From NCBI GenBank assembly GCA_902554335.1, contig CACDOD010000006.1, positions 1 to 54,780 on the forward strand: 54,780 bases of DNA. Direction: 5' to 3'. Positions within the stretch are counted from its first letter, which is position 1, and each line of letters starts with the position of its first letter. Below, in pieces: positions 41,283-50,653 of the stretch. Both the position numbers and the translations under genes were made by a program. The notes below the pieces were generated by a model, which was given only the letters and a program-made list of their open reading frames with translations, searched no databases and was not told the origin of the DNA. This DNA comes from an uncultured Pelagibacteraceae bacterium. Its GTDB lineage: Bacteria > Pseudomonadota > Alphaproteobacteria > Pelagibacterales > Pelagibacteraceae.

Positions 41283-41816
41283 TTAAATCTTAACAATTCT
41301 AATGTCAGAAAGGTCCTTATTATTAAATTGGTTAATAATACTATTTATTTTAACCTTGGTTCTAGGGTGAATCCACGTTTTATCTAGCTCAAAAAGTGGA
41401 AAAATAACAAAATTTCTATTTTGCATTCTTGGATGTGGTGTTTCTATATATTTGCCGTCTGAATCTATTTTTAGATTTAAACCTTTAAAATCTATTATAT
41501 CAATATCACAAACTCTTGGATAATTCTTTGGGGTATTCTTTCTGCCAATATCTTTTTCTATTTTTTTAATAATTTTAAAAAGATTATTTAGAGAAATTTC
41601 AGTTTTTACTTTTACAACTATGTTTAAAAATTCTGGAAAGTTAGTGTTGGGCCACGATGGAGATTTATAATAATTTGAAATATCAGTAATAGTAATATTA
41701 TTTATAAAAAGCTGATTTTTAGCTTCCTCAATATTTGATAATTTATTTCCTAAATTAGAGCCAATAGCTAAGTAAATTGGTTTAACTTGTTTTTCTAAAA
41801 TATCTAGCTTTGTCAC
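41283..41816 (-). CDS. folK: Hydroxymethyldihydropterin pyrophosphokinase
   Basis: The enzyme transfers pyrophosphate from ATP to 6-hydroxymethyl-dihydropterin in folate synthesis. [16 protein letters not shown] opens the domain, with [44 protein letters not shown] and [19 protein letters not shown] following; all are FolK motifs. The start is uncertain: an ATG at 41855 overlaps smpB by 74 nt, while GTG at 41816 gives 177 residues and a 35-nt overlap. I chose GTG. It lies 15 nt before spoT, where rpoZ is found in many relatives. Confidence 0.88.
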   Translation of the reverse strand: MTKLDILEKQVKPIYLAIGSNLGNKLSNIEEAKNQLFINNITITDISNYYKSPSWPNTNFPEFLNIVVKVKTEISLNNLFKIIKKIEKDIGRKNTPKNYPRVCDIDIIDFKGLNLKIDSDGKYIETPHPRMQNRNFVIFPLFELDKTWIHPRTKVKINSIINQFNNKDLSDIRIVKI

Positions 41817-42252
41817 GATTCCAATCTCTTGTTTTTTTTGTTTGACGTTTATCAAAGTTTTTTTTACCTTTTGCTACAGCAATCTCAATCTTAGCTTTCC
41901 CTTTTTTAAAATACATTTTTGTTGGAACTATTGTTAAACCTTCTTTGTTCATTTTACCTATTAATTTATTTATCTCTTTTTTGTTAAGTAACAGTTTTCT
42001 TTCAGCATAAGGGTTATGATTTGAGAAACTTGCTTGTTTGTAAATGGGAATGTGAGAATTTATTAAATAAATTTCACCGTCTTTTTCAATACCATATGAG
42101 TCACCAATACTTACTTTTCCATTTCTTACAGATTTTATTTCTGATCCCTTAAGGACTAAACCAGCCTCTATTAGATCAATAAGAAAATAGTTAAAGCTTG
42201 CTTTTCTATTTAAACAAATGATCTTTAAACCATTGTTTTTCTTAATATTCAT
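41782..42252 (-). CDS. smpB: SsrA-binding protein SmpB
   Basis: The 156-residue protein shows the SmpB pattern: [70 protein letters not shown], and [27 protein letters not shown]. It binds tmRNA and brings it to stalled ribosomes for trans-translation. No tmRNA gene is recognised in the window. It lies 3 nt after dapA, and dapA-smpB adjacency is common in alphaproteobacteria. Confidence 0.96.
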   Translation of the reverse strand: MNIKKNNGLKIICLNRKASFNYFLIDLIEAGLVLKGSEIKSVRNGKVSIGDSYGIEKDGEIYLINSHIPIYKQASFSNHNPYAERKLLLNKKEINKLIGKMNKEGLTIVPTKMYFKKGKAKIEIAVAKGKKNFDKRQTKKTRDWNRDKARYFRKTS

Positions 42253-42255
42253 TGA

Positions 42256-43137
42256 TTAAATAATTTTTGCTTTTTTGGAAGTTTCCTCTAAGATTTTTTT
42301 TGTTTTATCAGTACATTTAACTAGTGGTAACCTAACAGCATCATCACAAAGACCTATTAATTTTGCAACATATTTTACAGGTGATGGGTTGCTTTCAATA
42401 AATAAATTTTTATGTAAAGGTTGAAGTATTGAGTCTAATCTTTCTGCCTCTTTGTATTCGTTAGGATTCTTTGATTTAGAAAATTTTTGGAAATCTGAAC
42501 ACATCTTTGGTGCTATATTTGCAGTAACACTTATAGTTCCAACACCTCCTCTTTTGTTAAATTCAAATGCATTGTCGTCATTTCCGGTTAATTGAATAAA
42601 TTCTGTACCCATTTTTGATTTTTGTTGTTCAACTCTATCAAGGTCACCTGTTGCATCTTTTACACCAACTATATTTTTTAATTCAAATAATTTAGACATT
42701 GTATCAACAGACATGTCTATTACTGATCTTGATGGAATATTATAAATTATAATCGGAATCCCGCAGTTATCATTGATTGCTTTGTAATGTTGGTATAATC
42801 CTTCTTGAGTTGGTTTGTTATAATATGGGGTTACTACTAATGCACCATTAGCTCCAGCATTCTCTGCATGCCTTGTAAGTGAAATAGCTTCTTCAGTAGA
42901 ATTTGATCCAGTTCCAGCAATTACAGGAATTTTACCATTTGACTCTTTAATACAAAGTTCAATTAACTTTTGGTGTTCATCATGGGACAAAGTTGGTGAC
43001 TCGCCAGTAGTCCCTACAGGCACAAGTCCATTTGTACCATTTTCGAGATGAAAATTGATTATTTTAATGTATTTTTCCTCATCCACTTTATTATTAGTGA
43101 AAGGTGTTATTAATGCTACATTTGATCCTTTAAACAT
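42256..43137 (-). CDS. dapA: 4-hydroxy-tetrahydrodipicolinate synthase
   Basis: This 293-residue TIM-barrel aldolase has VALITPFTNNKVDEEKY, VPVGTTGESPTLSHDEH, GALVVTPYYNKPTQEG, IIIYNIPSRS (catalytic Tyr) and the Schiff-base Lys in IVGVKDATGDLDR. It condenses pyruvate with aspartate semialdehyde toward lysine and diaminopimelate. AAGGA lies just before the ATG as a clear ribosome site. It heads the dapA-smpB-folK-spoT-pyrE-pdxJ-acpS-lepB-rnc-recO cluster. Confidence 0.97.
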   Translation of the reverse strand: MFKGSNVALITPFTNNKVDEEKYIKIINFHLENGTNGLVPVGTTGESPTLSHDEHQKLIELCIKESNGKIPVIAGTGSNSTEEAISLTRHAENAGANGALVVTPYYNKPTQEGLYQHYKAINDNCGIPIIIYNIPSRSVIDMSVDTMSKLFELKNIVGVKDATGDLDRVEQQKSKMGTEFIQLTGNDDNAFEFNKRGGVGTISVTANIAPKMCSDFQKFSKSKNPNEYKEAERLDSILQPLHKNLFIESNPSPVKYVAKLIGLCDDAVRLPLVKCTDKTKKILEETSKKAKII

Positions 43138-43175
43138 ATATCCTTATAACATAATTTATTGATTCAATAAAATTT

Positions 43176-45392
43176 ATGAACCTCAGAATAATAAAATTAA
43201 TAGTAATTAATTTCATAATTGTAAACTATTTTAATTTTGCATTGAGTTATGATTTAATACTGCCCAAGAATAAACCAGTGATAGAAAAATATGATATTGA
43301 GCTTAATGATATCAATTATTTGCTACCTAAAAAGAAGCCAATTTTAACAAAAGAAGGATATGAAGAGAAAGATATAGAAAAAAAAACATCAGAAATTTCA
43401 AAAAAAAAAGATGGAATAATTCTTCCATTACCTAAGCCAATAATAGTTAAAAAAATAAAACCTCAAAAAAAATCAAAATTTTACTCTAAAAAAGACGTCA
43501 TAAGAGCAAAAAAGTCGATAAAATTGATGGAACAATCAAAATGGTATGATGCTCTACAGGAAGCTTGGAAGGCTAAAGATAAATCAATATATAATTTTAT
43601 TCAATGGAAGCATTTATTAACCACAGGTAATAAAGCTACATTTAATGAATATAATAATTTTATAAAAAAAAATTCTAATTACCCAAGAATAAATCGAATT
43701 AAATATTTGGCTGAACATAAACTATTATCAAATAAAATTTCACACAAACAGATAATTAGTTGGTTTGATGGAAATGAACCTTTAAGTGGTTACGGAAAAA
43801 TGATGTTGGGAGAAAGTTTAATCAAAATAGGACAAAAAGAAAAAGGAGTTTTATTAATTAAATCTGGATGGGTGACTGCAGATTTAACAAAAGGGGATTT
43901 AAGATATTTCAGAAAACTTTTTAAAAAGTATTTAAGCACTGATGATTATATAAAAAGAGCAGATTACCTTGCATGGGAAGGTAAAAATTGGGATTTAAAA
44001 AGAATGTTAAGATATCTTCCTAAAGAAGAACAGCTACTATATACCGCTAGACAATTATTAATGAGCAAATCTTATGGGGTAGATCAAGCTATAAGTAACG
44101 TACCAAATAAATATAAAAATAATCCTGGGTTAAATTATGATCGTTTGAAATGGAGAAGAAAAAGAGGGAGAGTTGATAGCTCAGTTGAAATTTTAAATAA
44201 AATTGAAAATACAAAAAAATATTTAGTCCGACCAGATAAATGGTGGAAAGAAAGAGAAATTATATCAAGATCTCTCATTTATAAAAAAAAATATGAATTA
44301 GCTTATAAAATTTCTAGTCAACATGCCTTAAGCGAAGGTTCAGAATATGCTGAAGCTGAATGGATGAGTGGTTGGATTGCACTTAGTTTTCTTAAAGACC
44401 CACTCTTAGCAGAGGAGCATTTTTTAAATTTTTATAAAAATGTTTCTTATCCTATTAGCTTATCAAGAGGTGCTTATTGGTTGGGTAAAACGTATAAGAT
44501 ATTGGGAGCTAAAGAAAAATCAAACAAATGGTTTGCGGAAGGTTCAAAATATTTAACTACTTATTACGGACAATTGTCACATATGGAAATATATCCTAAT
44601 AAAGATTTTGAATTAGATAAATTGATTGAAGTAGACAAAAATACTATTGAAAAATTTAATACTAAAGAATTAGTAAAAATTATTTATCTTTTAGATGAAA
44701 TAGATAAAGATAAATACACAAAACATATACTAAGACATATAGCTCTAGATAACGTACAGTTTGGAACAGAGGTACTTGCAGCAAAACTAGCAACTGAAAT
44801 TGGTAGATATGATTTTGCGATACAGATTTCTAAGATAGCATCCTACGAACACAGATTTCATAATAAATATAATTATCCAATAATAAGCACACCAAAGTAT
44901 GTAAATGGAAGAAAAATTCCTGATCCCTCTTTTATTCTATCTATAATAAGACAAGAAAGCGAATTTGATTTAAGTGCCAATAGTTGGGCAGGAGCAAAGG
45001 GACTAATGCAATTAATGCCATATACTGCAAAGGTTGTTGCTAAGCAAGCTAAACTTCCTTATTCCAAATCTAGATTAACAACTGACCCTGAATACAATAT
45101 TAATCTTGGATCTCATTATATTGCAGGATTAATTTTAGAATATGATGGTGCCTACCCTTTTGCAATTGCTGCTTACAACGCTGGACCCAAGAGAGTAAGA
45201 TATTGGAAAAAAATAAACAAAAATCCACAAAAAAATCAAATCGATTACGTAAATTGGATAGAATTAATTAGATTCGAAGAAACAAGAAATTATGTACAAA
45301 GAGTCTTAGAAAATTATAATGTTTACAGATATATATTAGAGCAAAAGCCAATTAAACTTAAAAATTTTTTCAAGAACGATCCTCTTTATTAA
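43176..45392 (+). CDS. Soluble lytic murein transglycosylase (SLT family)
   Basis: This 738-residue protein has a signal peptide (about 1-24). A Lys/Pro-rich N-terminal segment repeats the pattern LPKxKP three times (near 27-36, 48-57, 81-90). A long alpha-helical superhelix like Slt70 follows (about 105-590), then the C-terminal lysozyme-like domain with catalytic Glu in ILSIIRQESEFDLSANSWAGAKGLMQLMP and the later FAIAAYNAGPKRVRYW. It cleaves peptidoglycan between MurNAc and GlcNAc with anhydro-ring formation. The 38-bp gap to divergent dapA has an 8-bp palindrome. Confidence 0.94.
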   Translation: MNLRIIKLIVINFIIVNYFNFALSYDLILPKNKPVIEKYDIELNDINYLLPKKKPILTKEGYEEKDIEKKTSEISKKKDGIILPLPKPIIVKKIKPQKKSKFYSKKDVIRAKKSIKLMEQSKWYDALQEAWKAKDKSIYNFIQWKHLLTTGNKATFNEYNNFIKKNSNYPRINRIKYLAEHKLLSNKISHKQIISWFDGNEPLSGYGKMMLGESLIKIGQKEKGVLLIKSGWVTADLTKGDLRYFRKLFKKYLSTDDYIKRADYLAWEGKNWDLKRMLRYLPKEEQLLYTARQLLMSKSYGVDQAISNVPNKYKNNPGLNYDRLKWRRKRGRVDSSVEILNKIENTKKYLVRPDKWWKEREIISRSLIYKKKYELAYKISSQHALSEGSEYAEAEWMSGWIALSFLKDPLLAEEHFLNFYKNVSYPISLSRGAYWLGKTYKILGAKEKSNKWFAEGSKYLTTYYGQLSHMEIYPNKDFELDKLIEVDKNTIEKFNTKELVKIIYLLDEIDKDKYTKHILRHIALDNVQFGTEVLAAKLATEIGRYDFAIQISKIASYEHRFHNKYNYPIISTPKYVNGRKIPDPSFILSIIRQESEFDLSANSWAGAKGLMQLMPYTAKVVAKQAKLPYSKSRLTTDPEYNINLGSHYIAGLILEYDGAYPFAIAAYNAGPKRVRYWKKINKNPQKNQIDYVNWIELIRFEETRNYVQRVLENYNVYRYILEQKPIKLKNFFKNDPLY

Positions 45393-45949
45393 TCTTTAAT
45401 AACGATCCAGCTAATTTTCATTTCTTTAACAACATTATTATATTTGTTGATATATGTTTGTAGCGTAGCTTGATTTATTTCTTTTTTATTTAACATATCT
45501 AAATATTCTTTCTCTAAGCCATAATTTACATCTTTGATTTTAAAATTAACATTATGTATTAAAGCTAAAGGAGTATTTGCAGCATTATTTTTTTGCCAAA
45601 ATGTATTCAACTGTTTATCGTATAATTGTAAACCCAAAATTGTAATTGGTCTTACATGTGTTGGATCTGATATAAAATCATCATGTCTTGGATGTGGTAC
45701 CCTTATATCTATTAGAGAGTTATTTTTACAAATTCTATAAAGTTCTTTAATAATTGAATTAAACGTTTCTGGGTCTTGTCCAATATGTTCTAATACATGT
45801 GATAGTAAAATTTCATCTACAGAATTATCTTCAAATGGGTAAGGGAATTTCTCTAAATCATGAACAATATCAGGTTTATAATATTCAAATTTATCCAAAT
45901 TAACAAAACCTTTTAGTATCTTCGAACCGCAACCTAGATTTAGTTTCAT
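45389..45949 (-). CDS. SAM-dependent methyltransferase (class I)
   Basis: The 186-residue protein has MKLNLGCGSKILKGFVNLD as SAM motif I and its following strand, DIVHDLEKFPYPFEDNSVDEILLSHVLEHIGQD (motifs II-III), and ELYRICKNNSLIDIRVPHP. It is a predicted O- or C-methyltransferase of the type seen near surface-glycan genes; the substrate is unknown. The ATG at 45949 is chosen, since a longer frame would enter tRNA-Ser. Only 7 nt separate it from the tRNA CCA. Its stop overlaps the convergent transglycosylase stop by 4 nt. Confidence 0.86.
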   Translation of the reverse strand: MKLNLGCGSKILKGFVNLDKFEYYKPDIVHDLEKFPYPFEDNSVDEILLSHVLEHIGQDPETFNSIIKELYRICKNNSLIDIRVPHPRHDDFISDPTHVRPITILGLQLYDKQLNTFWQKNNAANTPLALIHNVNFKIKDVNYGLEKEYLDMLNKKEINQATLQTYINKYNNVVKEMKISWIVIKD

Positions 45950-45956
45950 AATATAA

Positions 45957-46051
45957 TGGCGGAAGGAGAGGGATTCGAACCCTCGGTACGCCTTTTCAAA
46001 CGTACGGCGGTTTAGCAAACCGCTGGTTTAAACCAGCTCACCCATCCTTCC
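45957..46051 (-). tRNA. tRNA-Ser (anticodon GCT)
   Basis: This 95-nt class II tRNA has acceptor GGAAGGA at the 5' end (46051-46045) paired with TCCTTCC, discriminator G and encoded CCA (45959-45957). The anticodon stem GCGGT/ACCGC encloses TTGCTAA, giving GCT. A long variable arm (GTACG...CGTAC) precedes the T-arm GAGGGTTCGAATCCCTC. It is followed within 7 nt by the methyltransferase start. Confidence 0.97.
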
Positions 46052-46075
46052 GTATATAGTGTGTAACTTGAAATC

Positions 46076-46089
46076 ATTGAATATTCAAT
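46076..46089. repeat. 14-bp perfect palindrome upstream of soxB
   Basis: ATTGAATATTCAAT is a perfect palindrome in the 64-bp gap between tRNA-Ser and soxB. It overlaps a possible -35 for soxB (TTGAAT at 46077-46082, then 17 bp, then TATTTA at 46100-46105). It could be an operator for the sarcosine oxidase operon. A part of it (ATATTCAAT) recurs just inside soxB. Confidence 0.4.
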
Positions 46090-46115
46090 ATTTATCAAGT
46101 ATTTATGAGCAAAAA

Positions 46116-47369
46116 ATGAAAAATAAATATTCAATAATTTCTTTATTAAAGAATTCTTTATCTTACCATGAAAATTGGCAACAAGCATGGAGAGATCCAG
46201 AGCCTAAAAAAGAATATGATGCTGTTATTATTGGTGGTGGAGGTCATGGATTAGCTACAGCTTTTTACCTAGCCAAAAAGCATAATATGAAAAATATTGC
46301 TGTTGTTGAAAAAGGTTGGATAGGTGGTGGGAACACTGGTCGTAATACAACAATTATTAGATCAAATTATCTTTGGGATGCTAGCGCAGGTTTATATGAT
46401 CATGCTCTTAAATTGTGGGAAAGTTTATCTCAGGAAATTAACTATAATGTAATGTTTAGTCAAAGAGGAGTAATGAATCTTGCTCACAATCTTCAAGATG
46501 TTAGAGATTTAAAAAGAAGAACTCACGCTAATAGATTGAATGGAATTGATGCAGAGTGGTTATCTACTGAAGAAGTTAAGAAATTTTGCCCTATTATAAA
46601 TACTTCACCAAACATAAGGTATCCTGTCTTGGGCGGTACACTTCAACGAAGAGCAGGTACAGCAAGACATGATGCTGTGGCATGGGGATATGCTAGAGGT
46701 GCAGATGCAATGGGTGTCGATGTAATCCAAAATTGTGAAGTAAAAGGAATTAAAAGAAAAGGTGATGCTGTAGAGGGTATAGAAACAACAAAAGGTTTTA
46801 TTAAAACAAAAAAAATAGGTGTTGTTGCTGCAGGACACTCAAGTGTTATAGCAAATATGGCTGGTATTAGATTGCCTCTTGAAAGCAAACCACTTCAAGC
46901 TTTAGTTTCCGAACCTGTAAAACCGATTATAAATACAGTTGTAATGTCTAATGCCGTTCATGCTTATGTAAGTCAATCAGATAAAGGTGAATTAGTTATT
47001 GGTGCAGGCACAGATGCATATGTTTCTTACACTCAAAGGGGAAGTCATGATGTAGTGGAAGGAACTTTAAAAGCAATTTTAGAACTTTATCCAATATTCA
47101 GTAGAATGAAAATGTTGAGACAATGGGGAGGAATTGTTGATATTTGTCCTGACGCGAGTCCAATTATTAGCAAAACAAGTATTAAAGGTTTATACTTTAA
47201 TTGTGGTTGGGGCACTGGAGGATTTAAGGCTACACCTGGATCAGGTGATTTATTTGCACACACAATTGCAAATGATGAACCACACTCGTTAAATGCTGCT
47301 TTCAACATAAATAGATTTGTGAGCGGTGATCTAGTAGATGAACACGGCGCAGCTGCAGTGGCACACTAA
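46116..47369 (+). CDS. soxB: Sarcosine oxidase beta subunit
   Basis: This 417-residue FAD-dependent protein is the catalytic beta subunit of heterotetrameric sarcosine oxidase. It opens with [27 protein letters not shown], then the dinucleotide fold [36 protein letters not shown] carries the His that aligns with the covalent FMN attachment site, and [14 protein letters not shown] lies near the end. It oxidatively demethylates sarcosine to glycine, feeding methylene-tetrahydrofolate. I chose ATG 46116, since the upstream in-frame ATG at 46059 adds residues not seen in the family. It overlaps soxD by 1 nt. Confidence 0.95.
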   Translation: MKNKYSIISLLKNSLSYHENWQQAWRDPEPKKEYDAVIIGGGGHGLATAFYLAKKHNMKNIAVVEKGWIGGGNTGRNTTIIRSNYLWDASAGLYDHALKLWESLSQEINYNVMFSQRGVMNLAHNLQDVRDLKRRTHANRLNGIDAEWLSTEEVKKFCPIINTSPNIRYPVLGGTLQRRAGTARHDAVAWGYARGADAMGVDVIQNCEVKGIKRKGDAVEGIETTKGFIKTKKIGVVAAGHSSVIANMAGIRLPLESKPLQALVSEPVKPIINTVVMSNAVHAYVSQSDKGELVIGAGTDAYVSYTQRGSHDVVEGTLKAILELYPIFSRMKMLRQWGGIVDICPDASPIISKTSIKGLYFNCGWGTGGFKATPGSGDLFAHTIANDEPHSLNAAFNINRFVSGDLVDEHGAAAVAH

Positions 47370-47644
47370 TGTTTATTATAACTTGTCCTTTTTGTGGTGA
47401 AAGAGACCAAAGCGAATTTTCTGCGGGTGGTGAAGCACATATAATAAGACCTAAACAACCTACTGAATTAAGCGATGATGAATGGGCGGATTTTTTGTTT
47501 ATGAGAAAAAATATTAAAGGTGTTCAATTTGAAAGATGGAACCACGCCCATGGTTGTAGAAAATGGTTTAACGTAATAAGAGATACATCAAATGATAAAA
47601 TTCATGCGGTATATAAGATGGGAGAAAAACCTCCTTCAGATTGA
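47369..47644 (+). CDS. soxD: Sarcosine oxidase delta subunit
   Basis: This 91-residue protein matches Sox[24 protein letters not shown], a zinc site with two Cys at the start and further His/Cys in WNHAHGCRKWFNVIRDT, which closes the site. The short structural subunit binds between alpha and beta. It is coupled to soxB (1-nt overlap) and lies 3 nt before soxA. The order B-D-A-G is canonical. Confidence 0.95.
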   Translation: MFIITCPFCGERDQSEFSAGGEAHIIRPKQPTELSDDEWADFLFMRKNIKGVQFERWNHAHGCRKWFNVIRDTSNDKIHAVYKMGEKPPSD

Positions 47645-47647
47645 TTT

Positions 47648-50600
47648 ATGTCAGAAAATTTTAGATCAATAGAAACAAAGTTCTTAGATAAAACTAATAG
47701 AATATCTTTTAAGTATAACGGTAAAAAGTATTATGGCTATAAAGGTGATACATTAGCATCTGCACTATTATCTAATGGAGTCCACTTAATTGGAAGAAGT
47801 TTTAAATATCATCGTCCACGAGGTATAATGACCTGTGGTTCAGAAGAACCTAATGCAATAGTACAAATAGGTGGAAATGGATCTTTTACCGAACCTAACG
47901 TAAGAGCGACAGAACAAGAGATATACGAGGGTTTAGAGGCGTCAAGTCAAAATTGTTGGCCAAGTGTAGAATTTGATATTGGAGGTATCAATAATTTTAT
48001 TTCACCAGTTATACCATCAGGATTTTATTATAAAACATTTATGTGGCCCAAAAAATTTTGGTATAGTTTGTATGAACCAGCAATAAGAATGTCCGCAGGT
48101 TTAGGCAAATCCCCTACTCAACCTGATCCAGAATTATACGATCATAATCATTTACATTGTGATGTTTTAGTTGTTGGTGGCGGTATATCTGGAATAATTG
48201 CAGCAAGTATATCTGCCGATAATGGAAATAATACAGTTTTGATTGATGATAAAAATTCTCTCGGTGGATCATCAATATACCAAAATAATGAAAACTTTAA
48301 AATTGATGATGAAATATCATCAATATGGCTTGATAAAAAAATTAAGGAATTGAAAAATAAGAAAAATTTAACAATAAAACGTAGAACAAGTCTGGCTGCT
48401 TTTCATAGTTATAATTACCTATTAGCAAGAGAAAATTTAGCTGATCATAAATCTTTAGATAAAAGATTAAATAAATTAAGGCAAAGGTTATGGAAAATAC
48501 GAGCTAAAAAAGTAATTCTTGCAACAGGTGCTATAGAGAGACCTTTGATATTTAATAATAATGATAGACCCGGAGTTATGTTAGCTAACTCAGTTAAAAA
48601 ATATATCGATTATTATGGAGTTAGATGTGGAGATAAAAATATAATTTTTACAAATAATGATTCCGCATACGAAACTGCAATATCTTTAAATAAAAAAGGG
48701 ATAAATGTTAGTATTGTAGACATAAGAAATAACTCTTCATCTATATTAGTAAAAAATGCAAAAGATGCTGGTATAAAAATTTATTGGAACAACACAGTTG
48801 TAAATACAAAAGGCTATCGAAAAATTAAATCTATTCAAATAATGGAAATGTCCAAGGATGGTACTAATGTTGTTGGAAAAAAAACAAATTTACCATGTGA
48901 TAATTTATCAATAAGTGGTGGCTGGACACCTATGGTACATTTATTTACTCAATCAGGAGGAAAACTTAAATTTAGGGACTCGGACCAAATTTTTTTACCA
49001 AATACAGAAATGTCTGATCAAATTAGCGTAGGTTCATGTAATGGTGATTTTGAACTTGACGATGTTATTAAAAATACAGTTTCAGAATGTAAAAATTTTA
49101 TATCTACGTCAGTAACAGATTATGATTCGTTAAAAGTTAGTTGTCCGAAACAAAAAGAAAACAAAAATATATGGTTGTTACCTAACGATAAACCTTTAGG
49201 CAAAACAAAACCTTTTTTAGATTTTCAAAATGACTCCACAGCAAAGGACATAAAACTTGCAATGAGAGAAGGATTTAAATCTATAGAACATGTAAAAAGA
49301 TATACAACTACTGGCATGGGTACTGATCAAGGTAAGCTTGCAAATATGCATGCTCTTGGAATTATTTCTGAAACCGCAGGTGTAAAAATGGGAAGCCTTG
49401 GAACAACTACTTTTAGACCACCGTATACACCACTGACTTTTGGAACAATTGTAGGAAGAAATGTAGGAACTTTTTTTGATATAACTAGAAAAACACCTAT
49501 TCATGAGTGGCATAAAAATCATAAAGCGGAATTTGAAAATGTAGGACAGTGGAAAAGAGCATGGTACTATCCAAAAGATGGTGAAAGTATGCATCAAGCA
49601 GTGCAACGAGAAAGTAAGGCTGCTAGAGAAAGTGCAGGAATATTAGATGCATCTACACTTGGTAAAATTGATATTAAAGGAACAGACGCATCTGAATTTT
49701 TAAATAGGGTATATACAAATGCTTGGTCAAAACTCGGTATTGGTAAATGTAGATATGGCCTAATGCTTAATGAAGATGGAATGGTTTATGACGATGGTGT
49801 GACTACAAGATTAGATGAAAATCACTATGTCATGACAACTACAACTGGTGGTGCAGCAAATGTTCTTTCAAAATTAGAAGATTATTTGCAAACAGAGTGG
49901 CCAGAATTAGATGTTTGGCTAACATCTGTGACTGATCATTATGCTACCGCAAGTGTATGTGGGCCTAATTCAAAAAATATTTTAAAGAAATTGTTTCCAA
50001 TTCTAGAATTTAATGATGGAAATTTTCCACATATGTCGTTTAAAAATACTGAATTGGATGGAATAAATTGCAGAATAATGAGAATAAGTTTTACTGGGGA
50101 GCACAGCTATGAAATAAATATTGAGTCTAAATATGGAAAATCATTATGGGAAAAATGTATGGATGCAGGAAAAGAGTTTAACATTACACCATACGGAACA
50201 GAAACAATGCACTTATTAAGAGCTGAAAAAGGTTTTATAATTGTAGGTCAAGATACAGATGGAACTATGACTCCTATTGATCTTCAAATGGACTGGATAG
50301 TGAGTAAAAAAAAATATGATTTCATTGGAAAACGATCTTTATATAGAAGTGATACTATGCGAGAGGACAGAAAACAATTGGTAGGATTGTTAACTGATAA
50401 TCCAAACGAGATATTAGAGGAAGGAGCTCAAATAGTCCAAGACGAAAAAAAACAACCAATAGAAATGCTTGGACATGTAACATCAAGTTACTTTAGTCCA
50501 AATTTAAATAGATCAATAGCTCTAGCAGTTGTTAAAAACGGTAAGAACCTTAAAGGACAAAAACTTCTTGTACCAATGAAAGATAAAACCATAAATGTTA

Positions 50601-50653
50601 CTGTTTCTGATTTCATATTTTTTGATAGTAAAAATGAAAGATTAAATGCTTAA
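47648..50653 (+). CDS. soxA: Sarcosine oxidase alpha subunit
   Basis: This 1001-residue protein has the usual SoxA architecture. A ferredoxin-like N-terminal domain without iron cysteines comes first (GDTLASALLSNGVHLIGRSFKYHRPRG, TCGSEEPN). The NAD-binding fold DVLVVGGGISGIIAASIS is at about 175-192, with a second nucleotide region near ATGAIERPLIF. A C-terminal GcvT-like folate-binding domain begins near residue 650 (SAGILDASTLGKIDIKG, YGLMLNEDGMVYDDGVTTRL). The alpha subunit passes the one-carbon unit to tetrahydrofolate. It overlaps soxG by 8 nt. Confidence 0.96.
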   Translation: MSENFRSIETKFLDKTNRISFKYNGKKYYGYKGDTLASALLSNGVHLIGRSFKYHRPRGIMTCGSEEPNAIVQIGGNGSFTEPNVRATEQEIYEGLEASSQNCWPSVEFDIGGINNFISPVIPSGFYYKTFMWPKKFWYSLYEPAIRMSAGLGKSPTQPDPELYDHNHLHCDVLVVGGGISGIIAASISADNGNNTVLIDDKNSLGGSSIYQNNENFKIDDEISSIWLDKKIKELKNKKNLTIKRRTSLAAFHSYNYLLARENLADHKSLDKRLNKLRQRLWKIRAKKVILATGAIERPLIFNNNDRPGVMLANSVKKYIDYYGVRCGDKNIIFTNNDSAYETAISLNKKGINVSIVDIRNNSSSILVKNAKDAGIKIYWNNTVVNTKGYRKIKSIQIMEMSKDGTNVVGKKTNLPCDNLSISGGWTPMVHLFTQSGGKLKFRDSDQIFLPNTEMSDQISVGSCNGDFELDDVIKNTVSECKNFISTSVTDYDSLKVSCPKQKENKNIWLLPNDKPLGKTKPFLDFQNDSTAKDIKLAMREGFKSIEHVKRYTTTGMGTDQGKLANMHALGIISETAGVKMGSLGTTTFRPPYTPLTFGTIVGRNVGTFFDITRKTPIHEWHKNHKAEFENVGQWKRAWYYPKDGESMHQAVQRESKAARESAGILDASTLGKIDIKGTDASEFLNRVYTNAWSKLGIGKCRYGLMLNEDGMVYDDGVTTRLDENHYVMTTTTGGAANVLSKLEDYLQTEWPELDVWLTSVTDHYATASVCGPNSKNILKKLFPILEFNDGNFPHMSFKNTELDGINCRIMRISFTGEHSYEINIESKYGKSLWEKCMDAGKEFNITPYGTETMHLLRAEKGFIIVGQDTDGTMTPIDLQMDWIVSKKKYDFIGKRSLYRSDTMREDRKQLVGLLTDNPNEILEEGAQIVQDEKKQPIEMLGHVTSSYFSPNLNRSIALAVVKNGKNLKGQKLLVPMKDKTINVTVSDFIFFDSKNERLNA

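Noticed and set aside
49217-49606. 129-residue minus-strand frame inside soxA
   Set aside because: It is antisense to the conserved SoxA region; Cys/Ser-rich composition is typical of a shadow.
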